DNA from: Acidimicrobiales bacterium
GTDB lineage: Bacteria > Actinomycetota > Acidimicrobiia > Acidimicrobiales > UBA8592
Direction: 5' to 3'
Length of the DNA stretch: 61,786 bases
Assembly: GCA_030740795.1 (NCBI GenBank)
Contig: JASLWO010000054.1
Span: 1 to 61,786 of the forward strand
A program made the position numbers and the translations under genes. Shown here piece by piece: positions 46,714-55,010 of the stretch. Under the pieces are notes generated by a model. That model was not told the DNA's origin, ran no database searches, and worked only from the letters and a program-made list of their open reading frames with translations. The first letter of the stretch is position 1. Every line of letters begins with the position of its first letter.

Positions 46714-47787
46714 TCATACGTTAAATCTAAAGTCCATGACGTCGCCATCTTGAACGATGTAATCCTTGCCCTCTATTCGGACTTTACCTTGGTCTCTAGC
46801 TGCTACCCAGCCTCCTGTTTCAAGTAATTCATCCCATTGAATTGTTTCAGCGCGAATAAATCCCCTTTGAAAGTCTGTGTGTATCCGTCCAGCTGCTTCC
46901 GGTGCTGTTGACCCTGAGCGGAAAGTCCAAGCTCTGCTTTCTTTCTCTCCGGTTGTAAGGAAAGTTCTCAATCCAAGAATGTGATATGCACGTTTGATGA
47001 AACGCGGCAGCGCTCCGTCTCCGAGTCCAAACCCGTCAAGAATCTCAGCGCGTTGATCTAGGGGAAGTTGGCTTGTCTCTGCTTCTAACTGGACGCAGAC
47101 ACTAATGACATCTGCGTTTTCGCCGAGTTCAGAAGATACTCTCTTGGCTGGTTCATTGTCTAGAAGTTGATCGTCTCCCACGTTTACGATAGCCATTACT
47201 GGTTTTCCCGTAAGGAGAAAATAAGGTTGTAGTACTTCAAGTCTCTCTTTGCCTATACCGCTTCGGTATAACGGTATGCCATCTGACAGTATCGCTAACG
47301 CACTTTCAAGTGCGTCGACTTCTTCCGCTAAGGACTTGTCAAGTCGTGCTGCTTTTATTCTTTTCGTAGCATGTTTTTCAACTGACTCAAGGTCAGCGAG
47401 TGTGAGTTCGATTTCTAGAATTCGTAACTGTTCTAGTGGGTCGGGGATTCCTGGCACATCTTCGTCCTCGAATGCCCGTAGGACATATACGACCGCATCG
47501 ACTTCTCTAATATTTCCAAGGAATTGATTTCCCAAACCTTCACCTTGGCTTGCTCCCTCTACCAGTCCACCGATATCGGTGAATTGTACGCTGGCATGCA
47601 CGGATGACTTTGATGCGCTCATTTCGGTGAGAAGTTCAAGTCTGTGATCGGGAACTTTCGCCACTCCTATATTTGGGTCGGTTGTTGCGAATGCGTAGGG
47701 GGCAGCGAGTACCGATCCGCCAGTAAGCGCGTTATAAAGTGATGACTTCCCTGCATTCGGTAAACCGACGAATCCAAACTTTTCCAT
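46714..47787 (-). CDS. ychF: YchF/OLA1 family ATPase
   Basis: 357 residues. G1 motif GFVGLPNAGKSSLYNALTGG, G3 region FTDIGGLVEGASQGEGLGN, the NKxD position replaced (IVNVGDDQ) in line with the ATP preference of the family, and a C-terminal TGS domain (ESRAWTFRSGSTAPEAAG, then FIRAETIQWDELLETGGW). It binds the ribosome and is involved in translation stress responses. The downstream tail KDYIVQDGDVMDFRFNV is intact. Confidence 0.97.
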   Translation of the reverse strand: MEKFGFVGLPNAGKSSLYNALTGGSVLAAPYAFATTDPNIGVAKVPDHRLELLTEMSASKSSVHASVQFTDIGGLVEGASQGEGLGNQFLGNIREVDAVVYVLRAFEDEDVPGIPDPLEQLRILEIELTLADLESVEKHATKRIKAARLDKSLAEEVDALESALAILSDGIPLYRSGIGKERLEVLQPYFLLTGKPVMAIVNVGDDQLLDNEPAKRVSSELGENADVISVCVQLEAETSQLPLDQRAEILDGFGLGDGALPRFIKRAYHILGLRTFLTTGEKESRAWTFRSGSTAPEAAGRIHTDFQRGFIRAETIQWDELLETGGWVAARDQGKVRIEGKDYIVQDGDVMDFRFNV

Positions 47788-47860
47788 TCTTGCGAGGGTA
47801 GCGCCTCATGTCGGTAGTTGTGGAACCTTACGATAAGGTGGTATTGAATTCGGAGGACTG

Positions 47861-47950
47861 ATGTCGAAACGAACACAGAAAAAGAAAGCAAATGCTAGGC
47901 GCAAAAAGGCTAATCATGGTCGAAAGCCAAATCTCGGTCGTAACTCTTAG
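47861..47950 (+). CDS. Large ribosomal subunit protein bL37 (candidate)
   Basis: 29-residue basic peptide behind a perfect GGAGG at 5-nt spacing. The core KKANHGRKPN closely follows the pattern I recall for mycobacterial bL37 (about 24 residues, ANHGKRPN near its end), an actinobacterial ribosomal protein first seen in ribosome structures. The N-terminus is SKRTQKKKANARR. It is a lone plus-strand gene just upstream of, and divergent from, ychF. The assignment rests on length, charge and the NHG-x-x-PN core. Confidence 0.78.
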   Translation: MSKRTQKKKANARRKKANHGRKPNLGRNS

Positions 47951-48004
47951 CTCATCGAAAGTTTAAATTAGATCTTTCCAAGGTCGTTTACTTATAACTG
48001 ATGC

Positions 48005-48124
48005 TTAGTGATTGCAGTCTGGTCCGTGAACATGATTTAAGGTTGGCAAACTTTTCTTTTCTTTTTTGGCTTGTTTAGCTGCTTTTTTAGCTGCGGCTCG
48101 TTTTAATTTTCTGCTTAGACTCAT
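48005..48124 (-). CDS. 39-residue lysine-rich peptide with His/Cys tail, coupled to the di-iron protein
   Basis: Starts two bases after the stop of the ferritin-like gene (TAG-TA-ATG), so probably translated by coupling. The N-terminal two-thirds are Lys/Ala/Arg-rich (SRKLKRAAAKKAAKQAKK). The tail HVHGPDCNH has three His, one Cys and one Asp in nine residues and looks like a soft-metal ligand set. I know no named family for the whole peptide. It could carry metal to the di-iron protein, bind nucleic acid, or be a ribosome-associated peptide. Coding status is inferred from position, coupling and composition. Confidence 0.6.
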   Translation of the reverse strand: MSLSRKLKRAAAKKAAKQAKKEKKSLPTLNHVHGPDCNH

Positions 48125-48126
48125 TA

Positions 48127-49272
48127 CTACTCGTTGGAGTTAGCGATTAATTCATCATCGTCAAGGGCGAATGCTTCGTATTCATCTCCGGTGTCTTCAA
48201 GATGTTCAAGTTCTATAACGCCGATTTCAGTGAATTTCTCGCGAAGCCAACCGTCCCCTGCGTCAAGAAGACCGAGTTTTCTGCAGTTCGGTACAATTTT
48301 TGCAAAGAGCAATTGATTAAAAATGTCGTCTTCTTCAGGAACGTTAAGTCCATGTTGTACTGCTTGTTTTACATTGCATCCCATTTTGTCCCACACTTCC
48401 TGTTGTAGGAGGCGATCACGCATTCTGATCCCAGCTTCAAATGCAAACTCTTGGCGTTCTAAAATATCTTTGGCTGACATATCCTGATAAACCTCTTGTA
48501 GGCTGAGCACTCCAAATGCGACATGGCGGGCTTCGTCGCTCATTACGTACCGGAGAAGTTTCTTTAATAGTGGTTCGGTTGTTACTTGATGCATTAAACC
48601 GAAGGCAGCTAATGCTAAACCTTCGACCATTATTTGCATTCCTAGGTATGTCATATCCCACCGACTGTCATTAATGATGTCATCAAGAAGAAGTTGCAGG
48701 TGAGGGTTAACTGGATATGTGATTCCAACTTTTTCTTCAATGTATTTTTCAAATACTTCTACGTGGCGCGCCTCGTCAACAACTTGTGTTGCGGCATAGT
48801 ATTTAGCATCAATCCATGGAACTGTTTCTACTATTTTTGCTGTACAAAGCAAGGCGCCCTGTTCGCCATGTTTAAATTGTGATAACCGCCATGCGAAAGA
48901 TTCAAGGCTGAACTGTTCCCATTCTTTATCTCCCCAATTTTTCGCCGGGGAATCTGGATGTTCGGTCCAATGCCCAGTGTTCACATTAGATGATTCAGTG
49001 AAGATGTTAAATGCTTTCTGGGTGTCTACTTCGATAGACCAATCAAGGTCAGTTTGAGCATCCCATTGGGAGTTTTTGGCTTTTTCATATAATTTGTCAA
49101 GTCTTGGTCTCTTACCTTTTTCGTAATCCCAGGTAAAGAGAGTATCTGCTTGATTCTTCACTGCGTGTATTACTTCGTCAGGGTCTGCATTGAATTCAGC
49201 TATTGCATCAACATCATCCATTGAGGATCTTTCAAGGATCTCCTGATCTGTGCGTGGGTCTGTAGTTGTCAT
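48127..49272 (-). CDS. Ferritin-like di-iron protein (AurF/ribonucleotide reductase-like fold)
   Basis: About 381 residues from the ATG at 49272 (MTTTDPRTDQE), after AGGATAAAAATA; the frame is open 63 bp further upstream but that would overlap tetR. Carboxylate-bridged di-iron ligands are visible: SQFKHGEQGALL, QVVDEARHVEVFEKY, IMVEGLALAAFG and VMSDEARHVAFGVL, that is two E-x-x-H motifs plus single Glu residues on a four-helix bundle. Family members are oxygenases or oxidases. The substrate is not apparent. The tetR gene ends just upstream, and regulator and oxygenase probably form one operon. Confidence 0.85.
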   Translation of the reverse strand: MTTTDPRTDQEILERSSMDDVDAIAEFNADPDEVIHAVKNQADTLFTWDYEKGKRPRLDKLYEKAKNSQWDAQTDLDWSIEVDTQKAFNIFTESSNVNTGHWTEHPDSPAKNWGDKEWEQFSLESFAWRLSQFKHGEQGALLCTAKIVETVPWIDAKYYAATQVVDEARHVEVFEKYIEEKVGITYPVNPHLQLLLDDIINDSRWDMTYLGMQIMVEGLALAAFGLMHQVTTEPLLKKLLRYVMSDEARHVAFGVLSLQEVYQDMSAKDILERQEFAFEAGIRMRDRLLQQEVWDKMGCNVKQAVQHGLNVPEEDDIFNQLLFAKIVPNCRKLGLLDAGDGWLREKFTEIGVIELEHLEDTGDEYEAFALDDDELIANSNE

Positions 49273-49277
49273 TATTT

Positions 49278-49859
49278 TTATCCTGTCGTAGTTGGTAATG
49301 CTGACGCGATGACTGTGTTGATAACTATTTGCCATTCATCTGGATCTGGCATGGGGGTGTTGAGGGTGCGGAAAATAGTGAAGCCTAGACTTATTGCTTG
49401 GATGAATGTAACAATTGCGGCTGTATCAATTGTTTGGTCAAATTGCCCGTCGGTTTTGGCCTCTTCTATGATCTTGGCATATCGCATGCCCATGTCTTCA
49501 AGTCGGCGACCTAGCATTTCTGACAGTTCTTTGTCTCGTCTACTAGCTACTATGGCTTCAAGGAACAAGGCATCTTCTCCACCATGTTGGTCTAGGAGGT
49601 GCGACCCGAGACTAGCTAATAATTCTGTTGGTGTGTCGCTCTCTGATGAGGAAAGAATAGCTTCTAAATGCTGCCCAAATGAGCGGTCTAGTGCTTCTAG
49701 AAGCAGTTCCGATTTTCCAGTGTAGCGACTGTAGATTGCTCCGGTAGTTACCCCAGCTCTTCGAGCTATTTCGGCAACGCCAGCGCCTGCATAACCGCGT
49801 TCAGCAAAGACTTCAGTGGCAGCGGCTATAAGAAGATCTTCATTGATTTTTGTCGGCAT
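49278..49859 (-). CDS. TetR-family transcriptional regulator
   Basis: 193 residues, ATG behind AGGAGG. The N-terminal helix-turn-helix is standard: LLIAAATEVFAERGYAGAG and VAEIARRAGVTTGAIYSRYTGKSELL. The C-terminal ligand domain is specific to this protein. Six bp separate its stop from the start of the di-iron protein gene. An inverted repeat just upstream is a good operator candidate, implying autoregulation and control of the di-iron gene, and possibly of the divergent transporter operon. Confidence 0.94.
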   Translation of the reverse strand: MPTKINEDLLIAAATEVFAERGYAGAGVAEIARRAGVTTGAIYSRYTGKSELLLEALDRSFGQHLEAILSSSESDTPTELLASLGSHLLDQHGGEDALFLEAIVASRRDKELSEMLGRRLEDMGMRYAKIIEEAKTDGQFDQTIDTAAIVTFIQAISLGFTIFRTLNTPMPDPDEWQIVINTVIASALPTTTG

Positions 49860-49879
49860 TTATCCTCCTGCGCATTAAT

Positions 49880-49898
49880 TATAATAACCATTATTATA
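49880..49898. promoter_or_regulatory. Inverted repeat, candidate TetR operator
   Basis: TATAATAA-CCA-TTATTATA: perfect 8-bp arms around a 3-bp centre, 21 bp upstream of the tetR start. The minus strand also reads TATAAT there, so a repressor bound here would cover a promoter. Confidence 0.6.
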
Positions 49899-50036
49899 GA
49901 ATTCAAATCGGTTCTAAATTCTGAAACATAAAGTTAATAAATTTTTCTGAGTTTGAGAGGCGCAGAAGCTCTAGGGCGACTAGGTTGTAACGCTAGTCGG
50001 AAAAATACCGGCCTTTTTATTACGTGGAGGGAAAAA

Positions 50037-52238
50037 ATGCGTAAACAATGGAAGTTGATTCTCGCTCTTCTCGCTGTTTTTGGCATGATCGCAGCCGCCT
50101 GTGGTGGCGATGACGACGATGCAAGCAGTAGCGGAAGTTCGAGTGATAGTTCTAGTTCAAGTAGTAGTGAAGACAGTAGCAGTAGCAGTAGCAGCGAAAG
50201 TTCAAGCGAAGAAGCATCTGACTCTGGTGACTTAAGTACCTGTCCTGATCCTTTAGCGATCCAGACAGACTGGTTCCCAGAAGCTGAACATGGTTCGATG
50301 TACGAACTCCTCGGCGATGGTGCTTACTCAATTGATTCTGAGAATCTAATTGTTTCAGGTACTTTGCATGATGGAGGTACAGACACAGGTGTTGGATTTG
50401 AAGTCCGTACCGGTGGACCAGCTATCGGATTCTCACCTGTAGCCAGTTACATGTACACCGATGATTCGCTTACTTTGGGGTATGCCAATACGGAAGCGCA
50501 GGTAACATTCTTTTCGAGTGCACCAATGCTTTCTGTTGTGGCCCCATTGGAAAAGAACCCACAAATGGTTATGTGGGATCCGGCAACATACCCAGATGTT
50601 AATACACTGAAGGACCTTGGTGACCAAAACATAACTATCAGTGTGTTTGGTGGAGGCGTCTTCGCTGAAGTATTCATCGCTCAAGGCATCTGGTCAGCTG
50701 GCCAAGTTGACCCATCCTATGATGGTTCTCCAGCGAACTTTATTGCCAATGGCGGAACAATTGCTCAACAAGGATTCGCATCGGCCGAACCTTACGATTA
50801 CGAAAAGGTATTCGAAGACTGGGGCAAACCAGTGAAGTTCCAACTTCTCCATGATGCTGGATTCCAGGTTTACTCACAAACCATCGGTATTCGTTCAGCT
50901 GAAAAAGACGAACTTGATGAATGCTTGAAAGCACTTGTCCCTGTTATCCAAAGAGCCGTCGTAAGCTATGCTCAAGATCCTTCAACAGCTAACGCAATCA
51001 TTGTTGATGCTGTTGAAACCTTCGCTAGCTTCTGGGTCTATTCTCCTGGATTAGCTCAGAACTCTGCTGATGCTCAGAAGACTCTAGGACTTGTCGGGAA
51101 TGGACCAAATGACACTGTTGGCGATATGGAAGAAGATCGAGTCCAAGGCGTTATTGACATCATGGCAGATGCTGGTATTGATACAGGTGGAATCACCACA
51201 GCTGACATCTACACGAATGAATACATTGACTCTTCAATTGGCTTTACCGGAGATGATCTTTGCATCTCTGCAAGTGACGTCACAGCCGGTCTTGTCTTTG
51301 ACATTGGCGGTCGAGGAGACCAATCATTCAATGATTCAGCAGCCGCTGGTATCGATCGGGCAGAATGTAGCCTAGGTGTCTCATACTCAGAATCTTCACC
51401 AAATGATGATGGTTCAAACCGTGCAGAACTTCTCCAACTACAAGCTGACAACAACCCAGTAGTTGTTGCTGTCGGATTCTTGTTCGCTGGAGATGCAGCA
51501 ACAGTTGCAGCGGCTAACCCAGATACAAACTTTGCGGTTATCGACGATGCAATGATTGACTTTGGAACCGGTGGACCACTAGCGGATAATGCCGCTGGTT
51601 TGACCTTCGCAGAACATGAAGGTTCATTCCTTGTAGGTGCAGCAGCTGCCTTAAAGACAGAAACTGACACAATCGGTTTCATCGGTGGTGTTTGCTGTTT
51701 CGGTTTGATTGAAAAATTCGAGGCAGGATATATCGCTGGTGCACAAGCTGTGAATCCAGATATCAATATCATTTCCCAGTACATCACAGAATTCCCTGAT
51801 TTCGATGGCTTCAACGCCCCGGATCGTGCAAAGGAAATTGCTGCTGCCATGTACGCCAGCGGAGCAGATATTGTCTACCATGCAGCGGGAGGCTCTGGAG
51901 CAGGGCTATTCGAAGCTGCCAAAGAGGTTAGTGAAGCATCCGGTTCTAAAGTGTGGGGTATCGGAGTTGACTCCGACCAATACAACACGGTTGATGCAGA
52001 AGTTCAGGAATATGTCCTTACTTCTATGCTCAAGCGAGTTGATAACGCAGTTTACCTAGTTCTCCAATCTCAGGTAAATGGAACATTCCAAGCTGGTCAA
52101 ACTGCCTTTGGGTTAAGCGATGATGGCGTTGGCTATTCCACTTCCGGTGGTTTCGTCGATGACATTGTTGCCGAACTAGAGGCCTTCAAGAAACAGATTA
52201 TTTCTGGAGCGATTGTCGTTCCAAGCTCAATGGAGTAA
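50037..52238 (+). CDS. Lipoprotein with two fused substrate-binding domains: NMT1/THI5-like plus BMP/PnrA-like
   Basis: 733 residues from the ATG at 50037 behind GGAGGG (the frame is open 84 bp upstream, without support). Signal peptide with lipobox IAAAC (C22), then a Ser-rich linker (about 27-65) written with AGT/AGC codons. Residues about 73-405 look like a type-2 periplasmic binding domain of the NMT1/THI5 group (IQTDWFPEAEHG, NPQMVMWDPATYPDVNTLK, GGTIAQQGFASAEPYDYEK). Residues about 409-733 are a BMP/PnrA-like nucleoside-binding domain (TAGLVFDIGGRGDQSFND, GFIGGVCCFGLIEKF, WGIGVDSDQYN). The downstream ATPase and permeases are of the BMP nucleoside type. Two different ligands, or an auxiliary first domain, are possible. 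Confidence 0.85.
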   Translation: MRKQWKLILALLAVFGMIAAACGGDDDDASSSGSSSDSSSSSSSEDSSSSSSSESSSEEASDSGDLSTCPDPLAIQTDWFPEAEHGSMYELLGDGAYSIDSENLIVSGTLHDGGTDTGVGFEVRTGGPAIGFSPVASYMYTDDSLTLGYANTEAQVTFFSSAPMLSVVAPLEKNPQMVMWDPATYPDVNTLKDLGDQNITISVFGGGVFAEVFIAQGIWSAGQVDPSYDGSPANFIANGGTIAQQGFASAEPYDYEKVFEDWGKPVKFQLLHDAGFQVYSQTIGIRSAEKDELDECLKALVPVIQRAVVSYAQDPSTANAIIVDAVETFASFWVYSPGLAQNSADAQKTLGLVGNGPNDTVGDMEEDRVQGVIDIMADAGIDTGGITTADIYTNEYIDSSIGFTGDDLCISASDVTAGLVFDIGGRGDQSFNDSAAAGIDRAECSLGVSYSESSPNDDGSNRAELLQLQADNNPVVVAVGFLFAGDAATVAAANPDTNFAVIDDAMIDFGTGGPLADNAAGLTFAEHEGSFLVGAAAALKTETDTIGFIGGVCCFGLIEKFEAGYIAGAQAVNPDINIISQYITEFPDFDGFNAPDRAKEIAAAMYASGADIVYHAAGGSGAGLFEAAKEVSEASGSKVWGIGVDSDQYNTVDAEVQEYVLTSMLKRVDNAVYLVLQSQVNGTFQAGQTAFGLSDDGVGYSTSGGFVDDIVAELEAFKKQIISGAIVVPSSME

Positions 52239-52263
52239 CTGAAAGGCTTAACGAATAAAACCT

Positions 52264-52341
52264 AAAACGAGTGGGGCTGGTACTACACCCCAGTTGAGAA
52301 ACTGGGTAGTGTATGAAAGTATCAGTCTCGCTCGTTTTTTA
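52264..52341 (+). ncRNA. Long structured intercistronic RNA ending in a U-run
   Basis: Between the binding-protein stop and the ATPase start the RNA can fold as three stacked stems: AAAACGAG/CTCGTTTT (52264-52271 with 52331-52338), CTGGTACT/AGTATCAG (52277-52284 with 52318-52325, one G-U pair), and CCCAGTT/AACTGGG (52289-52295 with 52300-52306) closed by a GAGA (GNRA) tetraloop. Six T follow the last stem start. An alternative pairing TGGGG/CCCCA (52272-52276 with 52288-52292) competes with the inner stem. It may be a partial terminator or a message-stabilising hairpin giving more binding protein than ATPase, or a ligand-sensing element. Confidence 0.6.
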
Positions 52342-52351
52342 AGGAGAAAGA

Positions 52352-53890
52352 GTGCCAAACGCTATAGAGCTTAAAGGGATAACAAAAAGGTTTCCCGGCG
52401 TTCTCGCGAATGACAATGTAAATCTGACGGTTGCTGAAGGCGAAATACACGCTGTTTGTGGGGAAAATGGAGCAGGGAAGTCAACGCTCATGAAGATCCT
52501 ATATGGCATGCAACCTGCGGATGAAGGCACTATGGAACTCTTCGGCGAAGAGAAAACTTTTGCTTCTCCAAATGAAGCGATTGATGCCGGAATAGGAATG
52601 GTCCACCAGCATTTCATGTTAGCGAACCAGTTAACCGTCCTAGAGAATGTCATTTTGGGGGCTGAACCAACTAAACCAGGTGGTCTTATTGATTTCGTTG
52701 AAGCTAGTGCCCATTTAGAGGAAGTAGGGAAGGCTTACGGGTTGACTGTTGACTCATCTGACCTTGTTGAAATGCTCGAAGTGGGTGAGAGGCAACGAGT
52801 TGAGATAATAAAGGTTCTCTTTCGTGGTGCGAAAATTCTCATATTTGATGAACCGACGGCGGTACTTGTCCCACAAGAAGTAGAAGAACTCTTTCGCAAC
52901 ATGCGTGAACTTAAAGCCAATGGGGCAACGATAATCTTCATTGACCACAAACTTGAAGAAGTCCTTGAAATCGCTGACACCATTACCGTTCTTCGTCAAG
53001 GGAGAACCGTAGCGACGGTGAAACCAGACGATGTTTCCGCAAGCGACTTAGCGGAATTGATGGTCGGGTCTGAATTACCCAAACCGCAATTGTCAGAATC
53101 AAAAGCCCTGGAAACTGTTGGTCTATCCCTACATGAAGTAACTGTGCTTGACGAAGATAACCGCCCAATTGTTGACAATGTTTCTCTGAGCGTTCGCTGC
53201 GGAGAAATCCTAGGTATTGCGGGTGTTGAAGGAAATGGGCAACACGAACTCGTCGGAGCAATTCTTGGTACGCAAAGCGTAGACTCAGGAGAGGTTGCGC
53301 TAATGGGAGACAATATTTCTAGCCAATCTGTTAGGAAACGAAGAGAAAATGGTCTCGGGTACATCCCCCAAGACAGGCAAGAAGAAGGCCTTCTCCTCAC
53401 AGCTCCCCTCTGGGAAAATGCAGCTCTCGGACATCAGACAGCTAAACCCTTCTCCAAAGGTTGGCGCCAATGGTTTATTGATAGGGTTGGCTCCCGCACC
53501 CAAACTGAACGAATCCGCGAAGAATACGACGTCCGAACTCCCAATATAGAGGTCTCAGCACATGCGCTATCTGGCGGTAATCAACAGAAACTTATAGTGG
53601 GCCGGGAAATGGTTTCCCAACCTTCTGTTCTCGTCGCTTCCCACCCTACGCGAGGCATAGATGTTGGAGCACAAGCATCAGTATGGGGGCAAATCCGAGA
53701 AGCACGAAGTCAAGGACTAGCGACTTTACTTATTTCCGCAGACCTTGATGAACTTATAGGGCTCTCTGACTCCATAGTCGTCATGTTCCGCGGTCAGATC
53801 GTTGCCCAACTAGATCCTTCTGAAATCACCCCAAGAACTCTCGGAGCCTATATGACTGGAGCGGCAATGGAAGAGGCAGAAAATGAATAA
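52352..53890 (+). CDS. ABC transporter ATPase with two nucleotide-binding domains, nucleoside type
   Basis: 512 residues, GTG start behind AAGGAG. First domain: Walker A CGENGAGKSTLMKILYG, a degenerate signature EVGERQRVEIIKVL and Walker B ILIFDEPTAVL. Second domain: non-canonical Walker A GVEGNGQHELVG, signature ALSGGNQQKLIVGRE, and SHPTRGIDVGA. This is the BmpA-associated (NupA/YufO-like) type rather than the monosaccharide type, as judged by its neighbours. It energises uptake through the two permeases. Confidence 0.93.
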   Translation: MPNAIELKGITKRFPGVLANDNVNLTVAEGEIHAVCGENGAGKSTLMKILYGMQPADEGTMELFGEEKTFASPNEAIDAGIGMVHQHFMLANQLTVLENVILGAEPTKPGGLIDFVEASAHLEEVGKAYGLTVDSSDLVEMLEVGERQRVEIIKVLFRGAKILIFDEPTAVLVPQEVEELFRNMRELKANGATIIFIDHKLEEVLEIADTITVLRQGRTVATVKPDDVSASDLAELMVGSELPKPQLSESKALETVGLSLHEVTVLDEDNRPIVDNVSLSVRCGEILGIAGVEGNGQHELVGAILGTQSVDSGEVALMGDNISSQSVRKRRENGLGYIPQDRQEEGLLLTAPLWENAALGHQTAKPFSKGWRQWFIDRVGSRTQTERIREEYDVRTPNIEVSAHALSGGNQQKLIVGREMVSQPSVLVASHPTRGIDVGAQASVWGQIREARSQGLATLLISADLDELIGLSDSIVVMFRGQIVAQLDPSEITPRTLGAYMTGAAMEEAENE

Positions 53891-55010
53891 GGGCACCTTA
53901 CGTCGAGTTGCTCTTGCATTAGCTGCGCCTATTGCTGCAGTTGTTTTCGCAACAGTGGCCTCTTCAATCTTTCTCATAATTGCAGGGAGTAACCCGTTTT
54001 CAGCATATGGAGACATGTTTGAATATGGCAGCAGACTTGAAATACAGGTAGACATACTCAATAGAGCCACTCCGTTGTATATTTCTGGAGTAGCAGCAGC
54101 TATCGGATTCCGAATGAACCTATTCAACATTGGTGTTGAAGGGCAATATCGTTTAGCTGCGATCGTCGCCGCCTACGTTGGGGCATCAGTGTCACTCCCA
54201 GCTTTCCTCCACGTTGCTTTAATCCTCTTTGTCGCAATGCTTGTCGGAGGAGCATACGCCGGTGTAGCTGGCGTTTTGAAAGTAACCCGCGGAGTGAATG
54301 AGGTTATTTCAACAATAATGTTAAACGCAATAGCGATCTCAGGTTTGATCGCGTGGCTCGTTCGAGAATGGCAAGCAGGAGGAAGTGTTGACGCGAAAGG
54401 AGCAAATCTAGGCGTTGGGACTGAACCAATTGAAGAATCAGGGCTCATTCCAAACATCAATAGTTGGCTTGAATTATTCACTCGAGAGATTGGAAAGGGA
54501 AAGGAGCTAACTGGAGTGCTTCTCGTCGCGATCGCTGTTGGAGTGCTCTACCACATCATTCTCAACAGAACACGGTTTGGATTTGACCTCCGCGCTTCAG
54601 GAATTAACCCATTTGCGGCGAGAGCAGGTGGTGTCAACGATAAAAGAATGGTCCTCGGAGCTATGGTTCTTTCAGGAGTGGTTGCTGGACTCGTCGGGAT
54701 GGCTGAAATAGCGAAGCTTGGAAGGTTTAGCCCTAACTTTGTCGGCAACTTAGGCTTCGCAGGAATTGCTGTTGCACTCCTAGGCAGAAACCATCCAGGG
54801 GGAATAGCAATTGGTGCACTCCTTTTTGCTTTCCTTGACACCGCGTCCGGAGTCTTGCAAGTAACTGGATCAGCTTCACGAGAAATTGTATTTATCATGC
54901 AAGGAATAATCCTTCTAGCCGCGGTCATCGCTTACGAAGTCGTGCAACGATACAGAATTCGCGAAGAAGCCCGACTCGCTTCAACACTTCTCTCAGGAGA
55001 TCAGGAATGA
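53883..55010 (+). CDS. ABC nucleoside permease, BPD_transp_2 family (first)
   Basis: 375 residues, about nine membrane segments. The stretch GFRMNLFNIGVEGQYRLAAI and GVNEVISTIMLNAIAISG are the conserved elements of the NupB/YufP group, as is DLRASGINPFAARAGGVNDK near the coupling loop. The gene overlaps the ATPase gene by 8 bp and the next permease by 4 bp, so the operon is tightly coupled. Confidence 0.93.
   Translation: MNKGTLRRVALALAAPIAAVVFATVASSIFLIIAGSNPFSAYGDMFEYGSRLEIQVDILNRATPLYISGVAAAIGFRMNLFNIGVEGQYRLAAIVAAYVGASVSLPAFLHVALILFVAMLVGGAYAGVAGVLKVTRGVNEVISTIMLNAIAISGLIAWLVREWQAGGSVDAKGANLGVGTEPIEESGLIPNINSWLELFTREIGKGKELTGVLLVAIAVGVLYHIILNRTRFGFDLRASGINPFAARAGGVNDKRMVLGAMVLSGVVAGLVGMAEIAKLGRFSPNFVGNLGFAGIAVALLGRNHPGGIAIGALLFAFLDTASGVLQVTGSASREIVFIMQGIILLAAVIAYEVVQRYRIREEARLASTLLSGDQE

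Noticed and set aside
50130-50215. AGT/AGC-rich repeat tract, possible microsatellite or phase-variable site
   Set aside because: It encodes the Ser-rich lipoprotein linker with mixed codons; no uniform repeat unit likely to slip.
51209-51850. 213-residue minus-strand frame
   Set aside because: Long only because the opposite strand is the BMP-domain gene; no start signal or domain.
52264-52341. Named purine or thiamine riboswitch
   Set aside because: The stems and loops do not match the consensus of either class, so it is reported only as an unnamed structured element.
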